This document shows positions 53,109-61,525 of a stretch of DNA of 64,000 nucleotides, piece by piece; the first letter of the stretch is position 1; each line of letters begins with the position of its first letter. Source of the stretch: Nitrogeniibacter aestuarii (GTDB lineage: Bacteria; Pseudomonadota; Gammaproteobacteria; Burkholderiales; Rhodocyclaceae). Both the position numbers and the translations under genes were made by a program. The notes below the pieces were generated by a model, which made no database searches, was not told the DNA's origin, and saw only the letters and a list, made by a program, of their open reading frames with translations. Location of the stretch: the NCBI RefSeq assembly GCF_017309585.1, contig NZ_CP071321.1:1-64000 (forward strand), read 5' to 3'.

Positions 53109-53822
53109 TTAATCCAGCAATCCCAGGATGGCGGCCTTGACCGCGGTGGCGGTCTTGTTGGCGCAGTTGAGTTTGGCCATGGCGTTGGCGGCGTGGAAAT
53201 TCACGGTGCGGTCGGAAATGCCCATGAGAATCGAAATCTCGCCGGCGGTCTTGCCCTCGGCGGTCCATCGCAGGACCTCGATCTCGCGCGTCGTCAGCTC
53301 GCCCGAATCTTGCGCGTGGTGATCGCGGGCAAGCTGATGGCACATGTATTCATGGCCGGCATGGGCGAGAAAGCTCAAACGTGCGCCGTTCGCCGTGAGT
53401 TCGGCGGAACCGAGATATTCGGCACCGCGCACGAACGAGACGAGGCTCTGCAGGCCGCGACAGTCGGTGGCCGATTGGGACCAGCCATGGGCAATGCCGA
53501 ATTGCCGGGCCTCTTCCCAGAACGTGTTGCTGGCCCTGGAATAGTGCTCGGACCAGACAATGGGTATTTGCGATACCATCCCGCGCATGACAATGGGGTC
53601 GATCTTCACATAGCCCCGCTCGGCATACAGGGTTTGCCATTGTTCCGGGTAGTTGTTGAGCAGAACGATGCGCGGATTGCTCAGTGGATAGCGAAAGCGC
53701 ACGCCGTAGGCGAGGTGGTCGAAACCAAGTGCCTTGCCTTCGCGCTCGATCACCGAAAACACCTCGGTGGCGCTGTGCGCTGCGCTCAGGCGGGTGAGGA
53801 GGTCTTCGCGCCAGACGTTCAT
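53109..53822 (-). CDS. LuxR-family acyl-homoserine-lactone receptor
   Basis: A 237-residue quorum-sensing regulator. The N-terminal autoinducer domain (about 20-160) has GFDHLAYGVRFRYPL, YVKIDPIVMRGM and IVWSEHYS with the conserved Trp, Tyr and Asp of ligand pockets. The C-terminal GerE HTH (about 172-235) has ELTTREIEVLRWTAEGKTAGEI and RTVNFHAANAMAKL. ATG 53822 has GAAGG 8 bp upstream and is preferred over GTG 53831. A lux-box palindrome lies 38 bp upstream, so the gene may be autoregulated. Partner synthase gene at 56167. Confidence 0.92.
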   Translation of the reverse strand: MNVWREDLLTRLSAAHSATEVFSVIEREGKALGFDHLAYGVRFRYPLSNPRIVLLNNYPEQWQTLYAERGYVKIDPIVMRGMVSQIPIVWSEHYSRASNTFWEEARQFGIAHGWSQSATDCRGLQSLVSFVRGAEYLGSAELTANGARLSFLAHAGHEYMCHQLARDHHAQDSGELTTREIEVLRWTAEGKTAGEISILMGISDRTVNFHAANAMAKLNCANKTATAVKAAILGLLD

Positions 53823-53859
53823 CTGGCGCACCTTCGCCGCGGATCGGCATTTCTTGACC

Positions 53860-53873
53860 TGTCAACGTTGACA
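53860..53873. promoter_or_regulatory. lux box upstream of luxR and the rsaM-like gene
   Basis: TGTCAACGTTGACA is a perfect 14-bp palindrome between the divergent luxR and rsaM-like genes. The identical core recurs before luxI at 56084-56099, which points to one binding protein, the LuxR homologue. Confidence 0.8.
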
Positions 53874-53947
53874 TGCCGTGAAACACGGCGGCGCGCTAAT
53901 GTCCGGAAATAACGAAGCGCTTCAAACCAATAACAACGCGTGAGCAA

Positions 53948-54370
53948 ATGAGAACAGAACATCCACTGGAATCCGTCGTCCGGGTGTCGGACGATGGGTT
54001 CGTCCGTTTGTCGGAGCAGGACTTGAGCACCGTCCGGCTGCGACATTTCGTTTCGGGTCTGGACGCACCGGAGACGGCGGCCATTCCGGGATGCGGCGAC
54101 GTGACGGAGGTGACCGGGTTCACCGAGTGGATCGCGGGGCGTCGTCCTTACATCAGTCTGGGCTGGGATTGGGTGCTCGATGTCTCGCACGGTCATACCT
54201 CCCTCAAGCGCACGGGCGAACCACGAACGAACGTCATGCTGGTCGATGGGCACACGCGGGATCTGGGCATGGATGCCTCCCTTCGGCGACTGGCAGCCCT
54301 TGTCGACGACATGGCCTGGAGCACGACCGTATGGCCCTCCATCGTCCAGCGTTACGGTGGTCCCGGGTAA
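53948..54370 (+). CDS. RsaM-like quorum-sensing modulator
   Basis: A 140-residue soluble protein resembling RsaM, a family encoded between luxR and luxI in Burkholderia and some Pseudomonas that dampens signal production. Recognisable parts are DGFVRLSEQDLSTVRLRHFV, FTEWIAGRRPYISLGWDWVL and TNVMLVDGHTRDLG. RsaM proteins have no known DNA-binding motif, and none is visible here. Its position beside a lux box between luxR and luxI supports the call. Family assignment is from memory of motifs and gene order. Confidence 0.72.
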   Translation: MRTEHPLESVVRVSDDGFVRLSEQDLSTVRLRHFVSGLDAPETAAIPGCGDVTEVTGFTEWIAGRRPYISLGWDWVLDVSHGHTSLKRTGEPRTNVMLVDGHTRDLGMDASLRRLAALVDDMAWSTTVWPSIVQRYGGPG

Positions 54371-54495
54371 TTCATCCGTCAGTAAAACACACCATCCTTA
54401 ACGGTACATGAATGGCTCGGAATTCGCCTGTACACGAGGATCATGGTTCATAAAATAATTCAAACGATGCCCATAGACAATAGCAATTTTGACGT

Positions 54496-56001
54496 ATGTC
54501 GCCAAGCAAACGTCATGAACAGTTTGTTGCGGGCGCAAGGGATGTGAGCTTGACCAATTCGGTTGCCCGGCTGCATGAGGCGATGTCGAATGGCTCGACA
54601 AGCGCAGTGGCCGCGGTGGAAGAGTGCCTGTCGCGGATCGATGTCTCCAACGGTCGCATCAACGCGGTCGTGACCCTGGATGCGGCGTCAGCCCGCCGGC
54701 AGGCCGAAGCCTTTGATCGCGAACCCGTCCCTGACCCGGTGAGCCTCCCGTTGCGGGGCGTGCCGATCACCGTCAAGGATGCGTTTGCCACGGCCGGCAT
54801 GCGCACGACGGCCAGCCATCCGCCGCTGGCCGACTACGTGCCCGACACCGACGCGACCGTGGTCGCGCGCTTGCGCCAGGCGGGCGCCATCATCCTGGGC
54901 AAGACGAACCTGTCCCGGCTGGCGGGCGATCCTCAATGCATCAGCCCGGTGTTCGGGGTGACGCACAACCCGTGGTGCCACGATGCGACCCCCGGTGGCA
55001 GTTCCGGCGGTGCGGCTGCGGCCGTGGCCATGGGCTTTTCGTACATGGACCCGGGCAGCGATCTGGGGGGCTCCATCCGTATCCCGGCGGCCTTCTGTGG
55101 CGTCTATGGACTCAAGGCCACCGAGAACCGGATTCCGAGAACCGGTCACATTCCCCATCTGCCCGGGCAGCCGCGCAGTGTCCGGCACATGCTCAGTTTC
55201 GGCGTGCTGACCCGGTCGATCGAGGATCTGGCGCTGGGCCTGTCGGTCCTGGCGGGGCCGGACCGTGTCGATACCGAGGTGCCGCCGGTCCTTGGTGTGG
55301 CCGGGCGCGCTCGCTCCGATCGTCTGCGTGTCGCCTGGTGGGATGACTTCGCCGGCCTGCCCCTGTGCGATCGCACGCGCGCCGGCCTGGACCGGGCCAT
55401 CGGGCGGCTCACGGAAGCGGGCGTGGATGTGGTGCGACGTCTGCCCGATGGCTTCGATCCCGAGCGTGCCCTCTACGCCTATGGGGTTCTCGCCGGTGCT
55501 GAGATCGGGCTGGCGTTCCAGCCCTGGGAGCGCCATCTGATCGCGTTGGCCGGCCGGTTGATTCCCAGGCGTCAGACCCTCACGCGCGCGTTCACGCACG
55601 GTTTGCGCTTCGACTGGCGCCGCTACAACGCGGCGCTCAACATCCGCGACCAACTGATCGGCGCCATGGAGGACTTCCTTGATGACCATGACGTACTGAT
55701 ATGCCCCACGGCCCCGCGGACCGCCTATCCGGCCTTCGCGCTCAAGCCGCTGGGCAAGCCGCCGACGCTGGCGGTCGGCGACCGGGCCCTGCCGTTTCTG
55801 GAAGCCACCGTCAGCATGGTCGGGCTGTTTTCTCTGACCGGTCATCCCGTCGTTTCGCTGCCGGCCGGGCTGGTCGACGGCCTGCCGGTCGGTCTGCAGT
55901 GTGTCGGCCGACGCTGGGGGGACGAAGCGCTGATCGAGGCATGTGCGCAGATCGATCGCATCGTCGATGGCTACGCGTCGCCACCGGCATCATCCGGCTG
56001 A
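54496..56001 (+). CDS. Amidase-signature enzyme in the quorum-sensing locus
   Basis: A 501-residue amidase-signature hydrolase. The Ser-cisSer-Lys triad is present: Lys in GVPITVKDAFATAG (about 95), Ser in TPGGSSGGAAAAVAMG and the nucleophile Ser in DPGSDLGGSIRIPAAFCG. Such enzymes cleave or, rarely, make amide bonds. Its place between the rsaM-like gene and luxI is unusual; it could process an amide-containing product or the acyl-homoserine lactone itself. An AT-rich 125-bp stretch before ATG 54496 may hold its promoter. Substrate unknown. Confidence 0.85.
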   Translation: MSPSKRHEQFVAGARDVSLTNSVARLHEAMSNGSTSAVAAVEECLSRIDVSNGRINAVVTLDAASARRQAEAFDREPVPDPVSLPLRGVPITVKDAFATAGMRTTASHPPLADYVPDTDATVVARLRQAGAIILGKTNLSRLAGDPQCISPVFGVTHNPWCHDATPGGSSGGAAAAVAMGFSYMDPGSDLGGSIRIPAAFCGVYGLKATENRIPRTGHIPHLPGQPRSVRHMLSFGVLTRSIEDLALGLSVLAGPDRVDTEVPPVLGVAGRARSDRLRVAWWDDFAGLPLCDRTRAGLDRAIGRLTEAGVDVVRRLPDGFDPERALYAYGVLAGAEIGLAFQPWERHLIALAGRLIPRRQTLTRAFTHGLRFDWRRYNAALNIRDQLIGAMEDFLDDHDVLICPTAPRTAYPAFALKPLGKPPTLAVGDRALPFLEATVSMVGLFSLTGHPVVSLPAGLVDGLPVGLQCVGRRWGDEALIEACAQIDRIVDGYASPPASSG

Positions 56002-56083
56002 CGACAACCGGTCCGGGGGGTTGCCAGCCCGAGCTTGTGCCTGGCTTCAGCACATCTGCATGACATTCGTCACGCTTTGTCGT

Positions 56084-56099
56084 CTGTCAACGTTGACAG
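56084..56099. promoter_or_regulatory. lux box upstream of luxI and the biosynthetic operon
   Basis: CTGTCAACGTTGACAG, a perfect 16-bp palindrome centred 75 bp before the luxI start, with the same core as the site at 53860. It should place luxI and all overlapping downstream genes under LuxR control. Confidence 0.85.
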
Positions 56100-56166
56100 T
56101 ATCGGGTCGATGTTGATGACGATGTAATGGCGCCACTTCAAATTCTGAGTCTCTCGGGGTGGTGCC

Positions 56167-56778
56167 ATGGAGTTTTTGTCTGGATGCCGTAAACAGCTTG
56201 GTTCCCAGGAATACACGGAGCTGGCGGCCTACCGTTACCGCGTGTTCGTCGAGCATCTGGGCTGGGAGCTGGGATGCCCGGAGGGTTTCGAGGCGGACCA
56301 GTTCGATCGCGATGACACCCTCTACGTGATCAGCCACGATCCGGAAGGCCGTATCAACGGATGCGCGCGTCTGTTGCCCACCGTGCGCCCGTATCTGCTC
56401 AAGGATGTCTTTCCCGAATTGCTCAATGGTGCGACACCGCCCGTCTCGGAGGACGTGTGGGAGTTGTCGCGATTCACGGCCTTCACGCTTGAAGGGCGGA
56501 TGGAGTCGGGGGTGGGGCAGTTTTCCTCTCCGGTGGCCGTCGAGTTGCTGCGTGAATCCATTGCGTGTGCCGCCCGCCAGGGGGCTCGCCGGCTGATCAC
56601 GGTGTCACCGCTGGGCGTCGAGCGCCTGCTGCGACGTGCCGGATTCCGGGCGCACCGGGCAGGGCCGCCGATCATCGTGGGCGGCTATCCGCTGTTCGCG
56701 TGCTGGATTGACGTTGACGCCCAGACGGTTGCCGGTGGCGAATCCCCGGTCGGGAGTCCTTCGCCGGGACGCAAGTAA
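56167..56778 (+). CDS. Acyl-homoserine-lactone synthase, LuxI family
   Basis: A 203-residue LuxI-type synthase making an N-acyl-homoserine lactone from SAM and acyl-ACP. Conserved residues are present: Arg25 and Phe27 (YRYRVF), Trp33, Asp47 and Asp50 (FEADQFDRDD), Arg68 (CARLLPTVRPY) and the ELSRF segment near 103. The C-terminal half (VSPLGVERLLRRAGF) fits the acyl pocket. The acyl chain cannot be read from sequence. Its stop overlaps the next start (TAATG), so the signal synthase is co-translated with the biosynthetic genes. Confidence 0.93.
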   Translation: MEFLSGCRKQLGSQEYTELAAYRYRVFVEHLGWELGCPEGFEADQFDRDDTLYVISHDPEGRINGCARLLPTVRPYLLKDVFPELLNGATPPVSEDVWELSRFTAFTLEGRMESGVGQFSSPVAVELLRESIACAARQGARRLITVSPLGVERLLRRAGFRAHRAGPPIIVGGYPLFACWIDVDAQTVAGGESPVGSPSPGRK

Positions 56779-58289
56779 TGGCCAAGCCGATGACGGCGGT
56801 GACGCCCGGGGGCGGCGCGGGGCCGTCGGCGGCCGGTGCGCCGGTGCGCTGGGACGGCACGCGCTACGAGCGCCTGCTTCAGGCCTCGTCGCGGTTCGCT
56901 GCGCTCGATGCCGACCTGCGTCCGGAGGTCATGCCGGGCCAGTCCATCGAGTCGCTCGAGCGTTGTGCCGACCGTATTGAAGGTCATCTGGCCGATGAGG
57001 CTTACGAGCTGGCCGTGCAGATGCTCATCGACACGTCGGTGCACTACAGCCACAGCGGTTATCTCAATCAGCAACTGAATTTTCCCTTGCCCGGTGCGGT
57101 GATCGGCGCCCTGTGGGGGGCTGCCCTCAATCAGGGGCAGGCGGTGTTCAGCATGTCGCCGATGACCAGTGTCATCGAGCGCCGTGCCCTCACGTGGGCG
57201 CAGCAGCGCCTGGGTCTGGCAGATGAGGCCTTTGGCATCAGTTGCGGCGGGGGGAGCCTCGCCAACCTGTCGGCCATGCTCGCAGCGCGCAATCGACTCG
57301 ATGCCTGGGGAGCGTGGGACCGGGGCCAGCCGGCGGACGTGACCGTGCTGGTCAGCCGTCACGCCCACTATTCCATCGCCCGTGCCGCGGCCATCGTCGG
57401 CATCGGGACGGCCCGCGTGCGCGCCATGCCCACCGATGAAGACGGGCGGATCGATCTGGCGGCGGTATTCGAGGTGCTGGCCGAGGGTGGTGCGTGCATC
57501 GTCTGCCTGAGCGCCGGGACGACGTCGACCGGTGCCTTCGATGATATGGCCGGTTTCTTCGAGCGCGCACCGGCGCTGGATCCTGCACGCGTCTGGGTGC
57601 ACGTGGATGCCGCGCACGGGGGCTCGTTCTACAGCTGCCCGCATCTGGCTCGGCAGTTTGCCGCGCTGAAGCGGGCGGACAGTGTGTGCTGGGACCTGCA
57701 CAAGGTGTTCTTCCAGAGCGTGCCCTTGAGCTTCCTGTTCTTCAAGGACCGGCATGCCGCCAGTCATGCCTCGCGGCACAGCACGCCCTATCTGACGCAG
57801 GAGTGGGCCGGCGATTACCCGGACATGCACAACTGGACCCTGGAGTGCTCGCGTCATGCCAACGCCATCAAGCTGTGGCTGTCGCTGCATACCACGGGGG
57901 CCGAGGCCATCGAGCGCGATGTGCGGGGGTTGCATGCGCTGACGGTGACGCTGTCGGAGCGCCTGCGGCAGAACGCCCGCCTGACGGTGTACGGCCAGCC
58001 GGACACCAACATCGTGTGCTTTCGCGTCGCCAGTGGCGTGTATGGCGACGGTATCACCCAGCAGTTGTTCGACCAGCTGAACGGAACGCGTTACTGGTCA
58101 GTCGGGCACGTCCATCTGGATGGCCATTTCTTCATCAAGGTGTGCTTCATGAATCCGCGCATGACCGAGGCGCTCGTTATCGAGTTTGCGTCCGAGGTCG
58201 AGCGGCAGTTGCGCACTGTAGCGGCCGTGATGCTCGTCGGCGACGAGAGCGCGGACGGTTCCCATGAATTCATCGAGGCGGTGTGGTAA
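56778..58289 (+). CDS. PLP-dependent amino-acid decarboxylase (group II)
   Basis: A 503-residue fold-type I decarboxylase of the aromatic-amino-acid / glutamate / PanP group. The cofactor Asp277 is in VWVHVDAAHGG and the Schiff-base Lys309 in CWDLHKVFFQ, and GGGSLANLSAMLAARN binds phosphate. It should remove CO2 from an amino acid to give an amine (or beta-alanine-type) building block. It starts inside the luxI stop and ends inside the ketosynthase start, so it is a core pathway gene. Substrate not predictable here. Confidence 0.88.
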   Translation: MAKPMTAVTPGGGAGPSAAGAPVRWDGTRYERLLQASSRFAALDADLRPEVMPGQSIESLERCADRIEGHLADEAYELAVQMLIDTSVHYSHSGYLNQQLNFPLPGAVIGALWGAALNQGQAVFSMSPMTSVIERRALTWAQQRLGLADEAFGISCGGGSLANLSAMLAARNRLDAWGAWDRGQPADVTVLVSRHAHYSIARAAAIVGIGTARVRAMPTDEDGRIDLAAVFEVLAEGGACIVCLSAGTTSTGAFDDMAGFFERAPALDPARVWVHVDAAHGGSFYSCPHLARQFAALKRADSVCWDLHKVFFQSVPLSFLFFKDRHAASHASRHSTPYLTQEWAGDYPDMHNWTLECSRHANAIKLWLSLHTTGAEAIERDVRGLHALTVTLSERLRQNARLTVYGQPDTNIVCFRVASGVYGDGITQQLFDQLNGTRYWSVGHVHLDGHFFIKVCFMNPRMTEALVIEFASEVERQLRTVAAVMLVGDESADGSHEFIEAVW

Positions 58290-59530
58290 TGCGACGAGTG
58301 GTAGTGACAGGGTACGGTGCGGTGACCGCACTGGGCGAGACAGCCGGCGAGGCCTGGACGTCGATCATGAACGGGGTCATGGGGTATTCGAAGCAGGGCT
58401 TCGACAATCCGGACATCAAGGCGAAGTTCTACGCGTTCGTGCCCGAATCGAAAGCCCGCTACAAGGCGATTCCCAAGGCCATCCAGCGCTGTTTGCCGCG
58501 TTTTGCGAAAAACGCGGTGGTGGCGGCCCGCGAGGCCCTCGACATGGCGTTCGGCGATCCCCAGCGCATCGCCGACCATTACGCCGCACATGATTGCGGC
58601 GTGATCATCGGTACGGGCTGGGGGGGCGTTGACCAGTCCAACGAAATCCACGGCGAATACCTCGAGACCGGGTTCGGCAATCCCTTCGGCAGCCTGATCA
58701 CCATGCCGAGCGTGGCCACCGGGGCATGCTCCCTGCTGTGGAACCTGCGCGGCTACCAGAACACCGTCAATGCCGCGTGTGCCACGGGCACCATCGCCAT
58801 CGGCGATGCCTTCGAGATCATCCGCAGCGGTCGGGCGCGCATGATGCTGGCGGGGGGCTCCGAAACCCTGGTGGGCGAAACCAACGTGTGGAACATCGAC
58901 GTGCTCAACGCCCTGAGCAAGGAGCAGACGCATCCGGAGCTGGCCTGCTGCCCCTTCGACCGTCGCCGCTCGGGCTTCGTGCTGGCCGAGGGCGCTGCCG
59001 TGGTCTGCCTGGAAGAGTACGAGCATGCCGTGCATCGCGGTGCCCGGATCCTGGGTGAAATCACCGGCTACGGCAATTATTCCGATGCCTGCGACTTCAC
59101 CGCCCCGGCCGAGGACATGGCCTCCCGGGTGAAGTCGATCGAGCGCGCCCTGATTCAGGCCAACGTGAAGCCCGGACAGATCGGTTACATCAATGCCCAC
59201 GGGACTTCGACACCGCTCAACGACCTGAACGAGACCAACTCGATCAAGAAAGCCTTCGGCGAAGTGGCCTGGGACATTCCGGTCTCGAGCACCAAGTCGT
59301 ACAGCGGACACCTGATTTCGGCGGCCGGCAGCTTCGAGACCATCATCTGCCTCAAGGCGCTGGAAACCGGCACGCTGCCGGGCACGCGGAATCTCAATGA
59401 TCCCGACCCCGAGTGCGACCTGAACTATCTGGCCAATGGCCATGTGCAGGCTGACGTCGATCGGACGCTCAACCTGAGTTTCGGGTTCGGGGGCGCCAAT
59501 GCGGCGCTCGTGATCGAACGGGTGCGCTGA
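58289..59530 (+). CDS. Beta-ketoacyl-ACP synthase (FabF-like)
   Basis: A 413-residue ketosynthase that condenses acyl and malonyl units on ACP. The catalytic triad is intact: Cys164 (NAACATGTIAIG), His304 (INAHGTSTPLND) and His341 (SSTKSYSGHLISAAGS). The N-terminus RRVVVTGYGAVTALG is typical. Sequence differs enough from housekeeping FabF (for example GYSKQGFDN, RYKAIPKAI) to suggest a specialised starter. ATG 58289 overlaps the previous stop (TAATG) and the stop overlaps the next start (TGATG). Confidence 0.93.
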   Translation: MRRVVVTGYGAVTALGETAGEAWTSIMNGVMGYSKQGFDNPDIKAKFYAFVPESKARYKAIPKAIQRCLPRFAKNAVVAAREALDMAFGDPQRIADHYAAHDCGVIIGTGWGGVDQSNEIHGEYLETGFGNPFGSLITMPSVATGACSLLWNLRGYQNTVNAACATGTIAIGDAFEIIRSGRARMMLAGGSETLVGETNVWNIDVLNALSKEQTHPELACCPFDRRRSGFVLAEGAAVVCLEEYEHAVHRGARILGEITGYGNYSDACDFTAPAEDMASRVKSIERALIQANVKPGQIGYINAHGTSTPLNDLNETNSIKKAFGEVAWDIPVSSTKSYSGHLISAAGSFETIICLKALETGTLPGTRNLNDPDPECDLNYLANGHVQADVDRTLNLSFGFGGANAALVIERVR

Positions 59531-60363
59531 TGCGCTTCGTCTTCCAGCCCACCGATGTGCGCGACTGGGCCGACCTGTCGCAGGACTTCAACCCCATCCA
59601 TTTCGATCAGGCGGTGGCCCGGCGGATGGGGCTCGACGGCGTCGTGGTGCACGGCATGCTGCCGCTGATGCATATCAAGCGCCAGCTCGGCCGGCAGCTC
59701 GATCCGCACGCCACCGCCCTGTGGCGGACCATCCGCTGCAAGTTCCGTCAGCCGGTCGCCGAGGGGCGAGGCCATCAGCTGGAAGTCAAAGCGCGCCCGT
59801 CGGCCTTCCGCTTCTCGCTCAAGCGCGAAAGCGACGGTGCCGAGACCATCGGCGGTTCGGCGCTTGAAGCGGCCGTCGACGACGAGTCGGCGAGCGCGTC
59901 GGCTTGTTTCGACATCGCTCCGGACGTGTTGCGCGAAAAAGCGGCCACCTTCCACAGCGCGTTTCCCGAGTTCGACCGCGCCTGGTTGCTGCTCGACGCC
60001 ATCGTCTTCTCCCAGTTTCTCAGCCACCAGATTCCCTACGAGCTGGTCCGGCAGGTGCCGGGATTCGATGACGCCATGGATCAGCGCGACCTGATGCATC
60101 GGGTGCTCACGGTGCAGACATCGCACACCGTGTCGGTGGCGCCATCGCTATGGCAGCAGCCCATCGAATCCTTCGATCCGGCGCGCCGGGTCGAGTGTCG
60201 CGTGCTGCCGCCGGTGACCGCGTCGGGGGGCGACAAGAGCCTGGCCGGGACCTGCCAGATCAACGTGTTTCTCGATGGCGAATTCGTCATGCAGTCCGAG
60301 GTCGGCGTCTTCCTGCGCTTCGACCCGTTTCACCACTCTTCACGAGGTAATCATGAGCAATAA
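59530..60363 (+). CDS. MaoC-like hotdog dehydratase
   Basis: A 277-residue protein whose N-terminal half is an R-hydratase hotdog: SQDFNPIHFDQAVARRMG and VVVHGMLPLMHIK, with catalytic Asp19 and His24 spaced as in the family. The C-terminal half lacks these residues and may be a second, non-catalytic hotdog. Expected role: dehydrate 3-hydroxyacyl-ACP, or shape the chain, between the ketoreductase and later steps. Its end overlaps the ACP gene by 11 bp. Confidence 0.8.
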   Translation: MRFVFQPTDVRDWADLSQDFNPIHFDQAVARRMGLDGVVVHGMLPLMHIKRQLGRQLDPHATALWRTIRCKFRQPVAEGRGHQLEVKARPSAFRFSLKRESDGAETIGGSALEAAVDDESASASACFDIAPDVLREKAATFHSAFPEFDRAWLLLDAIVFSQFLSHQIPYELVRQVPGFDDAMDQRDLMHRVLTVQTSHTVSVAPSLWQQPIESFDPARRVECRVLPPVTASGGDKSLAGTCQINVFLDGEFVMQSEVGVFLRFDPFHHSSRGNHEQ

Positions 60364-60613
60364 AGAAGACATCCTGGCGCACCTGACCGACCTGATCGTC
60401 GACATGAAGGATTGCGAGACGACGGCGGTGCACCCGGCGGCCACCTTCGAAGATCTGGAACTGGACAGCCTCGACTTCGTCGAGGTGCAGGTGTCGGTCA
60501 AGAAGCGCTACCAGGTCAACCTGGTGCCCGACCTGTTCGCCAACGGCACCATTGCCAACGTCGGTCAGCTGGTGGATTACATCGCCGCCGAGTCGGTCGC
60601 GGTCGAGGCCTGA
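60353..60613 (+). CDS. Acyl carrier protein
   Basis: An 86-residue carrier protein with the phosphopantetheine Ser39 in ELDSLDFVEVQV and the usual four-helix pattern. It is acidic overall, as are FAS-type ACPs. GAGG stands 6 bp before ATG 60353, inside the end of the MaoC-like gene. It is the dedicated tether for the chain made by the neighbouring ketosynthase, dehydratase and ketoreductase. Confidence 0.92.
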   Translation: MSNKEDILAHLTDLIVDMKDCETTAVHPAATFEDLELDSLDFVEVQVSVKKRYQVNLVPDLFANGTIANVGQLVDYIAAESVAVEA

Positions 60614-60622
60614 GGAGGGCGC

Positions 60623-61525
60623 ATGGAAACGCTTGAACGCACCCAGACCCGCATCGGGCTGACCGAGGTCGACCGGGCCAAGGTCGGCACCCTGATCCGC
60701 GCCTCGCACCGTCATGTCATGGACCTGGAGACGGTGCTGCCGTGGGCCGACGGCATCGACTTCTCCCGCAATCCGAAACTCGAAACCGGCAGCTGGATCT
60801 ACGGCACCGAATACTGGGACGCCCTGACCCCCGAGCAGCGCAACGAGTTGTTGTGGAAAGAGGTGGCCCGCGATGTCTCCATGTTCATCTGGCTGGAGCA
60901 GTCGCTGCCGCCGCTCTACATGAACTACGCCAATCAGGAGCCTTTCGGCATGCTGCCGGAGGTGTACGAATACCTGATGATCTTCTCCCGAGAAGAGATC
61001 ACCCACACCCTGATGTTCCGCCGCTACCTGGATCTGGCGAAGCTGCCGCTGTTCGATCCGCCGCGCGGCGCCTACGCCCAGTTCACCCGCCAGCTGCCGG
61101 AAATGCATCCTGTGCTCGGCATCCTGTCGACGCTGATGCTCGAGTGGGTGGCCGAACTCAATGCCATCTATCTCACCCAGGGCCGCGACAACGAGCCGCT
61201 GACCCGCAAGATGTTCCATGAGCACCACATCGAGGAGGTGCGTCATATCGCCTTCGGCAAGCGGGTGGTCGAATACTTCTTCGAGAACGGCCCGGCCGAG
61301 GTGATCGACCGCATCCGTGGCAGCTTCGCGCCGCTCTACCAGAACCTGAAGAACGAGGTGACCTACAACCGGGACATCGCCCGTCACACCTCCTTCAAGT
61401 TTCCGATCGCCGAGGATGACGACGCGGCGGTCGAGCGTATCCGCCAGTCCGAGAACAACCGTCGCATGAATGGCGAGCGCTTCGCCGAGGTCGATACATG
61501 GTTCGCGAAACTCGGGATTCTCTGA
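60623..61525 (+). CDS. AurF-type non-haem diiron oxygenase
   Basis: A 300-residue helical diiron protein. The seven ligands of AurF (p-aminobenzoate N-oxygenase) can all be placed: Glu92; Glu125 and His128 in SREEITHT; Glu174 (or Glu178) in EWVAELNAIY; and His201, Glu205, His208 in HHIEEVRHIAFG. Spacings closely follow AurF. AurF relatives oxidise amines to hydroxylamine or nitro groups; some hydroxylate or desaturate carrier-bound chains. AGGAGG precedes the start. A ferredoxin encoded four genes on may feed electrons. Overlaps the next gene by 28 bp. Confidence 0.85.
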   Translation: METLERTQTRIGLTEVDRAKVGTLIRASHRHVMDLETVLPWADGIDFSRNPKLETGSWIYGTEYWDALTPEQRNELLWKEVARDVSMFIWLEQSLPPLYMNYANQEPFGMLPEVYEYLMIFSREEITHTLMFRRYLDLAKLPLFDPPRGAYAQFTRQLPEMHPVLGILSTLMLEWVAELNAIYLTQGRDNEPLTRKMFHEHHIEEVRHIAFGKRVVEYFFENGPAEVIDRIRGSFAPLYQNLKNEVTYNRDIARHTSFKFPIAEDDDAAVERIRQSENNRRMNGERFAEVDTWFAKLGIL

